Assembly (NCBI GenBank): GCA_002728715.1
Contig: PBVQ01000003.1
Location: 1-59,426 of the forward strand
Direction of reading: 5' to 3'
DNA: 59,426 nucleotides
Source: Dehalococcoidia bacterium
GTDB taxonomy: Bacteria; Chloroflexota; Dehalococcoidia; Lucifugimonadales; Lucifugimonadaceae
The notes below the pieces were generated by a model, which had not been told where the DNA came from, made no database searches, and was given only the letters and a program-made list of their open reading frames with translations. Made by a program: the position numbers and the translations under genes. Positions 46,396-54,174 of this stretch are shown one piece after another (positions within the stretch are counted from its first letter, which is position 1; each line of letters begins with the position of its first letter).

Positions 46396-46653
46396 TTTAC
46401 TTAATACCTCAACAAATAGTTTACTTAATTAGTACACTTTAATTTTACTAATTTTAAACCAATTATGTAGTACAAATTTTATGAATTATTATATTTTTTA
46501 TAGATGACATAACACTCTTCGTATGGTAATATTTAATTTTTCTTCAATACTCTCAAATACACTCCTTAGTTAGTCAATTATTGGTAAATAAAAATTCAAA
46601 ATAAACTAAATATAGATGATAGAAAATTTTATCACGGATGGTATATAGCATTT
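46396..46653. promoter_or_regulatory. Divergent intergenic region between the iron/cobalamin operon and the MFS gene
   Basis: The largest gap in the window, very AT-rich. TTTACTTAAT occurs twice, at 46396-46405 and 46420-46429, next to the start of the binding-protein gene; this could be a regulator site. No RNA gene is visible. The last part (about 46594-46653) reads as the missing N-terminus of the MFS protein, either from a non-ATG start or after a one-base frameshift. Confidence 0.4.
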
Positions 46654-47856
46654 GTGTCTTTTATTTCTATAGGAACTGTTCTTGGTACAACTCAATTCGT
46701 ATTTGGGCTTTTCATAATCCCATTTGAGGAAGAATTTGGCTGGTCAAGAACCGAAGTGAATCTGGCATTAACTTTTGGAGGAATAACTTCGTCTTTAATT
46801 TCCCCCTTGATAGGAAATACCTTAGATAAATATGGCCCAAGAAAAACTATGATTATTTCAATATCTTTAGTCGCAATGGGATTTTTACTAAGATCTCAAA
46901 CCCAAAATTTAACATCATTATATATTTTTACTATCCTAATGTTTTTAGGAGTACCTGGTTCAACCATAATGCCAGCATCAAAATTAATAATTACCTGGTT
47001 TCCAAAAACAACTGGAAGAATGATGGGAGGTGTCACATCAGGTAATAATTTAGGAAGTGCCTTTGCAGTACCTGCAATTGCAACCCTACTAACAATATTT
47101 GGTTGGCGTTTAACTCATTTAATTATTGGTTTGTCATTGATAATATTACTTTTAATTATTTTATTTATAGTAAAAGATGATAATAAAAAAGTTATAAGCC
47201 AAAAATATCCTTCAAGAAAAAAAGATCAATTAATATCACCTAAATCAAAGTTATTAGAAAATATATATAGAAACCAAATATTTTGGTTAATAATTCTAGG
47301 CATGACTTTGCAACAATTTTTGAGATTTGGAGTAGTTAGTCAATTAATCCCTCACTTTGATCAAATTGGCTTATCATTATCTATGGCTTCTGGATTAATG
47401 ATCATCCTCTCAATAGGAGGTGCCTCGAGTAAACTTATATTTGGACCATTAAGTGAAAAAATAACAGCAAGAATAGCTTTCATATTAATTATGATTCTCC
47501 AAACTATTGGACTACTAATATTGCTTCACTCGGAATCTATAATATTCATTTGGACATCAATTACTATTATGGGCTTAGGAATGGGAGGTGTTGGAGCATT
47601 AACACCCTTAGTATTATCAGAAATTTTTGGAACAAAAAATTTAGGTCAAATTATAGGAGTAAGCAGAGTTGGCCTAGTTGCACCTGCAATAGCTGGACCA
47701 ATATTAGCAGGATTAATTTTTGATAATTATAATAACTATAAATATTTGTTTTGGATTATGATTTTTTTGCTTATATTATCAATTATTTGCTTTATCTTAG
47801 CATCCATTATCCATAAAAAAACTCATAGAAATATTTCAAAACCCAGCATTAAATAA
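46654..47856 (+). CDS. MFS transporter
   Basis: A major-facilitator permease with about twelve helices and a cytoplasmic central loop (about residues 180-205). The start given is GTG 46654, but this cuts into helix 1. The frame stays open upstream to 46588 and encodes KFYHGWYIAF, a typical MFS N-terminus, with no ATG, GTG or TTG before it. ATG at 46616 is in another frame. One extra A in the A-run at 46623-46626 would join it to give MIEKFYHGWYIAF. The motif-A loop NTLDKYGPRKTM supports MFS. It resembles monocarboxylate/oxalate-formate-type members; the substrate is unknown. Confidence 0.85.
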   Translation: MSFISIGTVLGTTQFVFGLFIIPFEEEFGWSRTEVNLALTFGGITSSLISPLIGNTLDKYGPRKTMIISISLVAMGFLLRSQTQNLTSLYIFTILMFLGVPGSTIMPASKLIITWFPKTTGRMMGGVTSGNNLGSAFAVPAIATLLTIFGWRLTHLIIGLSLIILLLIILFIVKDDNKKVISQKYPSRKKDQLISPKSKLLENIYRNQIFWLIILGMTLQQFLRFGVVSQLIPHFDQIGLSLSMASGLMIILSIGGASSKLIFGPLSEKITARIAFILIMILQTIGLLILLHSESIIFIWTSITIMGLGMGGVGALTPLVLSEIFGTKNLGQIIGVSRVGLVAPAIAGPILAGLIFDNYNNYKYLFWIMIFLLILSIICFILASIIHKKTHRNISKPSIK

Positions 47857-47887
47857 AAAAAGAGAACACCAGCGTCCTCTTTTTTTA
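47855..47887. terminator. Bidirectional terminator between the MFS gene and znuA
   Basis: A-rich and T-rich arms form a stem in which AAAAAAAGAG pairs with CTCTTTTTTT, extended by an AC/GT pair after one mismatch, around a short loop. Flanking A and T tracts let it act on both convergent transcripts. Confidence 0.7.
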
Positions 47888-47920
47888 TCAAATGAAAGAT
47901 TGGTCACAAACTTCCAATTT

Positions 47921-48985
47921 CTATTTAGCAGATAAACCTTCAACTAATATTGAAACGTTATTTTCTATCCAATCAATATATGATTGATCGGCAGATTTCA
48001 TATTTTCAACAGTCATACCTGTAATAAGAGTTATACCTGTATCATCAACCATAGAATCTGCCATCTTTTTAGCTACACCATCTTCAACAATAAGAAAATT
48101 CGCTTTAGAGTCATTGATTACATCCAACATTTCTATATACTTAGAACTTGTAATCTCCAAATCTTCAAGGTTATAAGCATACACACTACCTGCAGCAGTT
48201 AATGAATACTTTGTAATCAAGTATCCTAATGATTCATGCATTGTTATAAAAGGAACACTTGAAATCATAGAATTATCGATTTTTTCTTTAGTTTGAGTAG
48301 CAAAATCAGCTAATTTTTTAGCATATGCAGACTGATTGTCAACATATGATTTTTCATTTTCAGAGTCTAAGGCTACCATAGTTTGACTAATTTTTTCTGT
48401 AGCAAGAATAACCCTATCTATATCGAACCAGAAATGTGGGTCAAACTCACCATGATCATGACCTTCATGACCAGCATGGTCGTCATGCTTATCTTCATCA
48501 CCGTGATCAGCATGGTCGTCATGCTTATCTTCATCGCCGTGATCAGCATGGTCGTCATGGCCGTGGCCTTCATGATCATCATGCCCATCTTCTTCAAAAG
48601 CCATAGGGTTGACGTATGAAAGTAACTCTACATGATTTATGTTATTCTCTTCAATAAATTTGATTAGAGAAGAGCTTTCATATCCTTCCCCTATTAGGAA
48701 AAAAACATCAGATTCAGATATTTTTGTAAAATCTTTTGGAGTAAATTGATAATGATGCGCATCTGAATCATACGGAATCAAGTTTGTAATATCATTATTA
48801 TTTTCTCCATCAATATTTTTTATCCAGTCGGTAATTATTGGACTTGATGTAGTTATTGTTAGGCTTCCAATTTCTTTTTCATCATTAGCTACTTCATCTG
48901 TAGAACATGCCAAAAATAATGAAAAAATTATCAATAATAATGACATTGAAATTTGAGACCTAATATCTTTTATTTTTTTGAACAA
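47921..48985 (-). CDS. znuA: Zinc ABC transporter substrate-binding lipoprotein, ZnuA-like
   Basis: A cluster A-I metal-binding protein, 354 aa, with a signal peptide and lipobox (FLAC, Cys27). The expected metal ligands are His in DAHHYQF, His in DPHFWFD, a later His (MHESLGYL) and an acidic residue near the C-terminus. Between the first two lies a very long His/Asp-rich loop (about residues 132-182), a hallmark of zinc-specific ZnuA. Part of it is encoded by a 36-bp tandem repeat. The gene overlaps the upstream Fur-family gene by 16 nt. znuB and znuC are not next to it; the MFS gene is convergent. Confidence 0.92.
   Translation of the reverse strand: MFKKIKDIRSQISMSLLLIIFSLFLACSTDEVANDEKEIGSLTITTSSPIITDWIKNIDGENNNDITNLIPYDSDAHHYQFTPKDFTKISESDVFFLIGEGYESSSLIKFIEENNINHVELLSYVNPMAFEEDGHDDHEGHGHDDHADHGDEDKHDDHADHGDEDKHDDHAGHEGHDHGEFDPHFWFDIDRVILATEKISQTMVALDSENEKSYVDNQSAYAKKLADFATQTKEKIDNSMISSVPFITMHESLGYLITKYSLTAAGSVYAYNLEDLEITSSKYIEMLDVINDSKANFLIVEDGVAKKMADSMVDDTGITLITGMTVENMKSADQSYIDWIENNVSILVEGLSAK
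48473..48559 (-). repeat. 36-bp in-frame tandem repeat in the His-rich loop of znuA
   Basis: Two full copies (48473-48508, 48509-48544) differing at one base, plus a 15-nt partial third copy (48545-48559). Each unit encodes 12 residues of the DHGDEDKHDDHA type. The period is a multiple of three, so copy-number change would keep the frame. Confidence 0.9.
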
Positions 48986-49434
48986 TTAAAGCACTCCATA
49001 TATATTACAAGTTGGTGAGAAATTAAGTTCCAATCTTCTGTAGAACTTATATTTTTCATAATTTTTTCTAAAGCAGGGAAGTGCTTATCTGAAACACAAC
49101 CGCACTTTACACAAAGAAGGTGATGGTGATGCATTGTACTAGAAGATCTAGTATAAACAACCGAACCATCATTATCTATTTTGCATATTGAACCTATGTC
49201 TGATAAATTTTTCAGAATTCTGAAAATTGTTGCCCTACCAATGTCTGGCGCAGAAGTAACAAGTTCCTCTGAAGCAAAACTGTGTGAGTGATTTATCTCT
49301 TCAGACTCGCAACATAAATCTCCATCTAAATGGTTGGAGGTCAATTCAAGTATTTTTTTGGTTATAATCTTTCTAGGCTTAGTAAGAGTATAACCAGCAT
49401 TGTACAATTCTTTATCTAATAAATTTTGAGACAT
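48970..49434 (-). CDS. Fur-family transcriptional regulator, probably Zur
   Basis: A 154-aa metal-responsive repressor with an N-terminal winged helix (TKPRKIITKKILEL, then DIGRATIFRILKNL). The C-terminal half has the regulatory His cluster MHHHHLLCVKCG and two CxxC pairs (Cys108/111 and Cys148/151) for structural zinc. A Cys-Cys pair and a His-rich stretch in residues 41-51 are extra potential metal ligands. The 16-nt overlap with znuA makes Zur (zinc) more likely than Fur. No clear palindromic box is visible in the 32-bp gap upstream. Confidence 0.85.
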   Translation of the reverse strand: MSQNLLDKELYNAGYTLTKPRKIITKKILELTSNHLDGDLCCESEEINHSHSFASEELVTSAPDIGRATIFRILKNLSDIGSICKIDNDGSVVYTRSSSTMHHHHLLCVKCGCVSDKHFPALEKIMKNISSTEDWNLISHQLVIYMECFNCSKK

Positions 49435-49466
49435 GGTATCATTTTACCCTAAAAAAACAATTATGT

Positions 49467-50303
49467 CTAATAACCCGAATTAAACCTGTAAGAAATCATC
49501 ATTATAAAAATCAGCACAAAAAATAATGCTAAAAAAGCTTTAAAGTAAATGTTTGTTATTAATTTATAAATAATTCTATTTACCCCAAACACTCTTTCAA
49601 ATGAATCATATGTATAAATTTCCTTATTATTCCTGGGCACTATTAGTATAGATATAATTAATCCGGATAGAATACCCCCCAAATGTGCAGCATTATCAAT
49701 TCCCGATGAAATAAATCCAAAAATTAACGAAATTGAAATTATAGCAATTATTGATATAAGGTATTCCTTAGCAATATTACCAAATATATTTTTATTAAGA
49801 TAAAAATATGTTAGCAGAGAGGCAAGAACTCCAAATACAGAACTACTTGAGCCTACTCCAAGATAAGGACTAAAATAAAAACTAAAAGTATTGCCATAAA
49901 TTCCTGATAAAACATAGATAGCGATAAACTTAATTGATCCTAGTTTTTTTTCAATTATTGACCCAAAAACTAAAATACCAAATAAATTTGTAACAAGATG
50001 GAAAATATCAGCATGTAAAAAAATCGGAGTTAGCAGTCTCCAAAATTCACCATTGATTATGCCATAACTCGATTTAGCTCCAATTTCTATTATTTTTCCA
50101 TTAAGCAACAAGTCCAATAATAAGACTAAAATATTTACTGAAGCCAGTAATATTGTTATTGGAGATTCTTTTCGACTAAGCGAAATGTTGAAAATTCCAC
50201 TGCCATTTGACTGATAATTATAATTACGAATATAATCACTCTTACAATCTACACAAGTACAATAAGGTGGGCATTCATCATCATATTGTCTATTAAAAGA
50301 CAT
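49467..50303 (-). CDS. Rhomboid-family intramembrane serine protease
   Basis: A 278-aa membrane protease that cuts transmembrane helices. The core has the HLVTNLFGI segment (His102, Asn106), the serine motif as GSSSSVFG (Ser153 by alignment with the usual GASGAIFG, so Gly after Ser is replaced by Ser), and the catalytic His in NAAHLGG (His207). About six helices are predicted. The N-terminal 25 residues carry a compact Cys cluster (Cys11, 15, 17, 20) that could bind zinc. The start overlaps mqnD by 11 nt, so it is probably transcribed with the menaquinone operon. Substrates are unknown. Confidence 0.9.
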   Translation of the reverse strand: MSFNRQYDDECPPYCTCVDCKSDYIRNYNYQSNGSGIFNISLSRKESPITILLASVNILVLLLDLLLNGKIIEIGAKSSYGIINGEFWRLLTPIFLHADIFHLVTNLFGILVFGSIIEKKLGSIKFIAIYVLSGIYGNTFSFYFSPYLGVGSSSSVFGVLASLLTYFYLNKNIFGNIAKEYLISIIAIISISLIFGFISSGIDNAAHLGGILSGLIISILIVPRNNKEIYTYDSFERVFGVNRIIYKLITNIYFKAFLALFFVLIFIMMISYRFNSGY

Positions 50304-51156
50304 TTTCTGCCTGAATAATATCTATTTTTGGCATTGTATCTATAATATTATTTTCTACTGAAAGTTCGTATAACTTTGACAATGCTTCCCTACCCTGCTC
50401 TCCCATATCAATTGTATCTTCATTTACATACATATTTATAAATTTCTTGATATTTTCATTACTTTCATCTAGAGAAGAAATTTCTTTTGAATATTCTATT
50501 GCATCATCCATATTTTCTAAAGCATACTTAATGCTAGCTAGTGAAATATTTGCTATGTCTTTACATAATCTTTCATCTAACTGCCTACAAACAACATCTA
50601 AACCCAAAGGCAATGGCAACCCAGTTTCTTGGTACCAAGACTCTCCAAGATTTAATAGTAAATTAAAACCTCTTTTTTCATATAAAATTTGCCCCTCATG
50701 AAGTAAAATTCCAAGTTGTGCTTCACCACTTTTTACTGTTTTTTCAACATCATCAAAATCAACAAATAATGGAGTACAGTTTATTTTTGCAAAAATTCTA
50801 AATAGTGCCCACGATGTTGTATTTTTACCTGGAACTGCTATTTTTGATCCTTCATATTCACTAAGAACAGAATTTGCTTTTGTCGTAACTACTACAGGAC
50901 CATAATTTCTTCCGATAGAAGAACCACATGACATGATTCTATATTTATCAGATACTGACGGATATTTTGAGGCAGATATTGCCGTAACTTGATAAACATT
51001 TTTTTCAGAAATTGAATTTAGTGTTTCAATATCTGCCATGTAATGATCAATTGAATAACCAGGAATACCAAATTTGCCTTTAGCAATACCATAATACATG
51101 AATGCATCATCAGAGTCTGGACTATGTGCAAAAATTAATTTTTTATCTGAAGGCAT
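50293..51156 (-). CDS. mqnD: 1,4-dihydroxy-6-naphthoate synthase
   Basis: Converts cyclic dehypoxanthine futalosine to 1,4-dihydroxy-6-naphthoate in the futalosine route to menaquinone. It has a periplasmic-binding-like fold with the N-terminal FAHSPDSDDAFMYYGIAKG that is characteristic of MqnD, and a later VPGKNTTSWALFRI. I start it at ATG 51154-51156 (MPSDKKL), preceded by a purine-rich GAGGCAGAG. An upstream ATG at 51186 would add ten residues inside mqnC. The length, 287 aa, is normal. It overlaps mqnC by 14 nt. Confidence 0.93.
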   Translation of the reverse strand: MPSDKKLIFAHSPDSDDAFMYYGIAKGKFGIPGYSIDHYMADIETLNSISEKNVYQVTAISASKYPSVSDKYRIMSCGSSIGRNYGPVVVTTKANSVLSEYEGSKIAVPGKNTTSWALFRIFAKINCTPLFVDFDDVEKTVKSGEAQLGILLHEGQILYEKRGFNLLLNLGESWYQETGLPLPLGLDVVCRQLDERLCKDIANISLASIKYALENMDDAIEYSKEISSLDESNENIKKFINMYVNEDTIDMGEQGREALSKLYELSVENNIIDTMPKIDIIQAENVF

Positions 51157-52264
51157 TCTCTGCCTCTTTCTTTGGAACAATTTCATAGTTAGTTAACCTC
51201 TCTGTAGGATTAAAACCAGCTTCTGAAATCATGTCTTTTATCTCATCTTCTGTTGTTCTATTATAAAAACCAGCAGCTAACATTACATTTTCATCAAATA
51301 GTGTTCCTCCAAAATCATCTGCACCAAACCTCAATGCAATTTGTCCAGTTTTTTTCCCTTCTGAAAACCAAGATGCCTGTATATGAGGTATATTATCAAG
51401 CATAATTCTAGAAACAGCTATAATTCTAAGATACTCATTTGGTCCTGATTCTTCTGATACTTTTTTTGCCAATGCTGTATTATCTTTTTTATAAGACCAA
51501 GGAATTAATGCAGTAAACCCGCCATTATTTCCATTTTGCAAAGCATCATCCTGTACCAATCTTATGTGATCTAAAGATTCTATAACATGGTGTATTTTTT
51601 CTACATGACCATACATCATGGTTGCAGTAGTCTTAAAGCCTATACTATGTGCTGCTCTATGAACTTCTGTCCACTGATCAATAGTATTTTTAGGCTTGAA
51701 TCTAGAAATTTCAGACTTTACTTCATTGGATAAAATCTCTGATCCTCCTCCAGGCATGGATCTCTGGCCTGCATCCCATAGAGCTTTAAAAACTTCCTTG
51801 TATGACATTTCTCCTACCTCGGACATTCTTATAATTTCTGGAGCTGACCAAAAGTGAGGTGTTATATTAGGAAATCGTTTTTTTGTCTCTTTTACCATAT
51901 CAATGTAATAATCAAAAGATAAATTACTATTTAAACCTCCTTGCATTAGCACAGTTCTCACACCATTTTTTTCTGCTCTTGAAATTTTATCCATGATTTG
52001 TTCAACAGTATATGTGTATGCAGAGGGATCATTTTCATCCGTTCGATAGAATGCACAAAAGGAGCAATACGCATCACAAATATTTGTATAATTTAGATTA
52101 GTATCTACGACATATGTAACATTCTTATTAGGATTGTGTTTAGTTCTCCAATGATCAGCAAGTGGTATCAAGTCTAATAATTCTGATTCCTTAAGTAACC
52201 AAATTCCTTCTTCAATGCTTATTCTTTCAGAGTTAAATATTTTTTTTGAAATTTTACTTAGCAT
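51143..52264 (-). CDS. mqnC: Cyclic dehypoxanthine futalosine synthase (radical SAM)
   Basis: A radical-SAM enzyme that cyclises dehypoxanthine futalosine. The [4Fe-4S]-binding CDAYCSFC has cysteines at 63, 67 and 70. Other family blocks are VLMQGGLN, PGGGSEIL and TTATMMYGHVE. The length, 373 aa, is normal. It is distinguished from MqnE by its cluster motif context (CSFCAFYR) and the QGGLN loop. It lies 10 nt downstream of mqnA. Confidence 0.94.
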   Translation of the reverse strand: MLSKISKKIFNSERISIEEGIWLLKESELLDLIPLADHWRTKHNPNKNVTYVVDTNLNYTNICDAYCSFCAFYRTDENDPSAYTYTVEQIMDKISRAEKNGVRTVLMQGGLNSNLSFDYYIDMVKETKKRFPNITPHFWSAPEIIRMSEVGEMSYKEVFKALWDAGQRSMPGGGSEILSNEVKSEISRFKPKNTIDQWTEVHRAAHSIGFKTTATMMYGHVEKIHHVIESLDHIRLVQDDALQNGNNGGFTALIPWSYKKDNTALAKKVSEESGPNEYLRIIAVSRIMLDNIPHIQASWFSEGKKTGQIALRFGADDFGGTLFDENVMLAAGFYNRTTEDEIKDMISEAGFNPTERLTNYEIVPKKEAENAFR

Positions 52265-52274
52265 GTTTTATTTC

Positions 52275-53060
52275 CTAGTATAAAGACTCCCATAAATTCA
52301 ACGTTTCTAACCTTTTCCTAAATTCTAACTGGCCTTTTCTACACTCATCATCCAATATATAGGTGAAATTATCAATGTAATTAACTATCTCATTTTCATC
52401 AAAATAATGATCAGAAAAATTTTGAGTTAACTTTTCTAAATTCTTTTTACTTAATTTTATACTATTTTTTATATCCTCTGAAAGAATATTTGATTCTTCT
52501 AAAGAGCTTTGATTTGAAACCCACTCAGCAAAAACAAAAGGTAATCCTGTCAATTCTTTCCAAATTAATGCCAAGTCACAAACAATTTTATATGAACCAG
52601 ATTTTTTTACTTTTATTGCAGGGTCTCCAATAACTAAAGATACATCATGAGGTGAATCTTCCTTAACAAACTCATAATTTTCTAATGACCAATAATCTCT
52701 TAAAAGAATTCTAAGAAGTTGAATAGAAGTAGCTGAGTGAGAAGTTACTGCAATAATTATTTTTTTCTTTCTAAATTTTAATTTAGAAATACTAGTATCT
52801 GAAAAAATAAAAACACTTTTTGCGTCATTTTTACAAGCAACCCCAATATTTGATAATGGGGTTATTTTTTCTCCTAACCTAATAATTTCTGCATAAGGGA
52901 TTGGACCTGCAAAAATTTTATTTTCTTCTATAGATTTTGCCATTTCTCTAGGCGTATAGGGAAGTAATGAATATTTACATTTAGGTAAATTAGAGTAAAA
53001 AACAGCAGAATTAAGGTAAGTCATGTGACCCAATTTAATTTGCTTACTAGGTCTATTCAT
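52275..53060 (-). CDS. mqnA: Chorismate dehydratase
   Basis: Converts chorismate to 3-enolpyruvyl-benzoate, the first step of the futalosine pathway. The start of the fold, IKLGHMTYLNSAVFY, matches the MqnA pattern (usually RIPYLNS), and a VIGDPAIKV segment is typical. I start it at ATG 53058-53060 (MNRPSKQ), which overlaps mqnE by 8 nt; an upstream ATG adds 23 residues inside mqnE. The length, 261 aa, is normal. Chorismate comes from the aro genes encoded earlier in the window. Confidence 0.9.
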   Translation of the reverse strand: MNRPSKQIKLGHMTYLNSAVFYSNLPKCKYSLLPYTPREMAKSIEENKIFAGPIPYAEIIRLGEKITPLSNIGVACKNDAKSVFIFSDTSISKLKFRKKKIIIAVTSHSATSIQLLRILLRDYWSLENYEFVKEDSPHDVSLVIGDPAIKVKKSGSYKIVCDLALIWKELTGLPFVFAEWVSNQSSLEESNILSEDIKNSIKLSKKNLEKLTQNFSDHYFDENEIVNYIDNFTYILDDECRKGQLEFRKRLETLNLWESLY

Positions 53061-54174
53061 ATACCTTGATTTCATTGTATAGTGCATCTCTTTCGACCGG
53101 GATTCTTCTAGCTTCCTTAATGGATGCAACCATTTTTGCTTTTGCTACTCCTGCAGGAGATTCTGCTAAAGCAGCATGAGCTATTCTTTCCTTACCAATA
53201 GTACCATCCAAGTCATTAGCACCAAAGTTTAGCCCTATGCTTGCCGTAGCTTCTCCAAGCATAACCCAGTAGGCTTTAACATACTTAATGTTATCAAGCA
53301 TTAGCCTTGCTACTGAAATCATTTTCAAGTCATCCATAGGTGGAGTGTGCCTAGGACGGAGTTTTGTCATACCTATTTGATATTCTAGAGGTATAAATGC
53401 TAAAAACCCACCTGTTTCGTCTTGAATCTCTCGCAATCTGATTAAGTGATCAATTCTTTCTTCATAATTTTCAACATGACCATACAAAAGTGTGCAGTTT
53501 GTAGGAATACCCATATTATGAGCTATTTTGTGTATATCTGCCCATCTATCAGCATTAGCCTTTCCAGGTAATAACATTTTATGGACTCTCGACGAAAAGA
53601 CTTCAGCTCCACCTCCAGGCATTGACTGAAGACCAGCTTCTTTTAGTATGGCCAGAGATTCTTCTGGAGGAACTTTCCATCTTCTTTGAAAATAGTCTAT
53701 TTCAGATGCGGTAAAACCTTTTATTTGAACATTAGGATTTTTTTTGTGTATTTCTTTTACCATATCAACATAATATTCAAAGGGCCATTTAGGGTGGTGC
53801 CCTCCTACAATGTGTATTTCATGAATTTCATCATCAACATGGTCGAGAATTTCTTCCATGTTCATAGCATAGGCACCCTCTTCACCAGGTTTTTTTGCGA
53901 AATCACAAAACTTACAACTTAATACACAAATATTGGTCGGATTGAGTTGTCTGTTTAGTACAAAATAAACCTTATCACCAGTAACTCTTTTTTTTGCAAA
54001 ATCTGCAATTCTGCCAATCGTGGATAAATCATCTGACTCAAAAAGCTTAATTCCATCTGTCATGGTCAATCTTTCATGATTTTGAACTTTATCCCATACA
54101 TTGAATAAATTTTTGTCAGTAATGTTAATATCTATTGATAAATTTGGTTGAGCTACCTTGTATATAGATGCCAA
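53053..54174 (-). CDS. mqnE: Aminofutalosine synthase (radical SAM)
   Basis: Joins 3-enolpyruvyl-benzoate to the adenosyl moiety of SAM, giving aminodeoxyfutalosine. The cluster motif CVLSCKFC has cysteines at 83, 87 and 90, followed by the MqnE-type FAKKPGE. HIVGGHHP, PGGGAEVFS and NCTLLYGHVE are further family segments. The length, 373 aa, is normal. The start is TTG at 54174, 22 nt inside the end of the UbiD-like gene, with only a weak ribosome-binding site, so translation is probably coupled. Confidence 0.94.
   Translation of the reverse strand: MASIYKVAQPNLSIDINITDKNLFNVWDKVQNHERLTMTDGIKLFESDDLSTIGRIADFAKKRVTGDKVYFVLNRQLNPTNICVLSCKFCDFAKKPGEEGAYAMNMEEILDHVDDEIHEIHIVGGHHPKWPFEYYVDMVKEIHKKNPNVQIKGFTASEIDYFQRRWKVPPEESLAILKEAGLQSMPGGGAEVFSSRVHKMLLPGKANADRWADIHKIAHNMGIPTNCTLLYGHVENYEERIDHLIRLREIQDETGGFLAFIPLEYQIGMTKLRPRHTPPMDDLKMISVARLMLDNIKYVKAYWVMLGEATASIGLNFGANDLDGTIGKERIAHAALAESPAGVAKAKMVASIKEARRIPVERDALYNEIKVYE

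Noticed and set aside
48473-48559. Repeats as a CRISPR array
   Set aside because: The copies are adjacent without spacers, in frame, and lie within a coding region.
48383-48619. Plus-strand open frame rich in Met, Val and Ile opposite znuA
   Set aside because: It is the antisense reading of the His/Asp-rich repeat of znuA and has no ribosome-binding site; the repeat explains its regularity.
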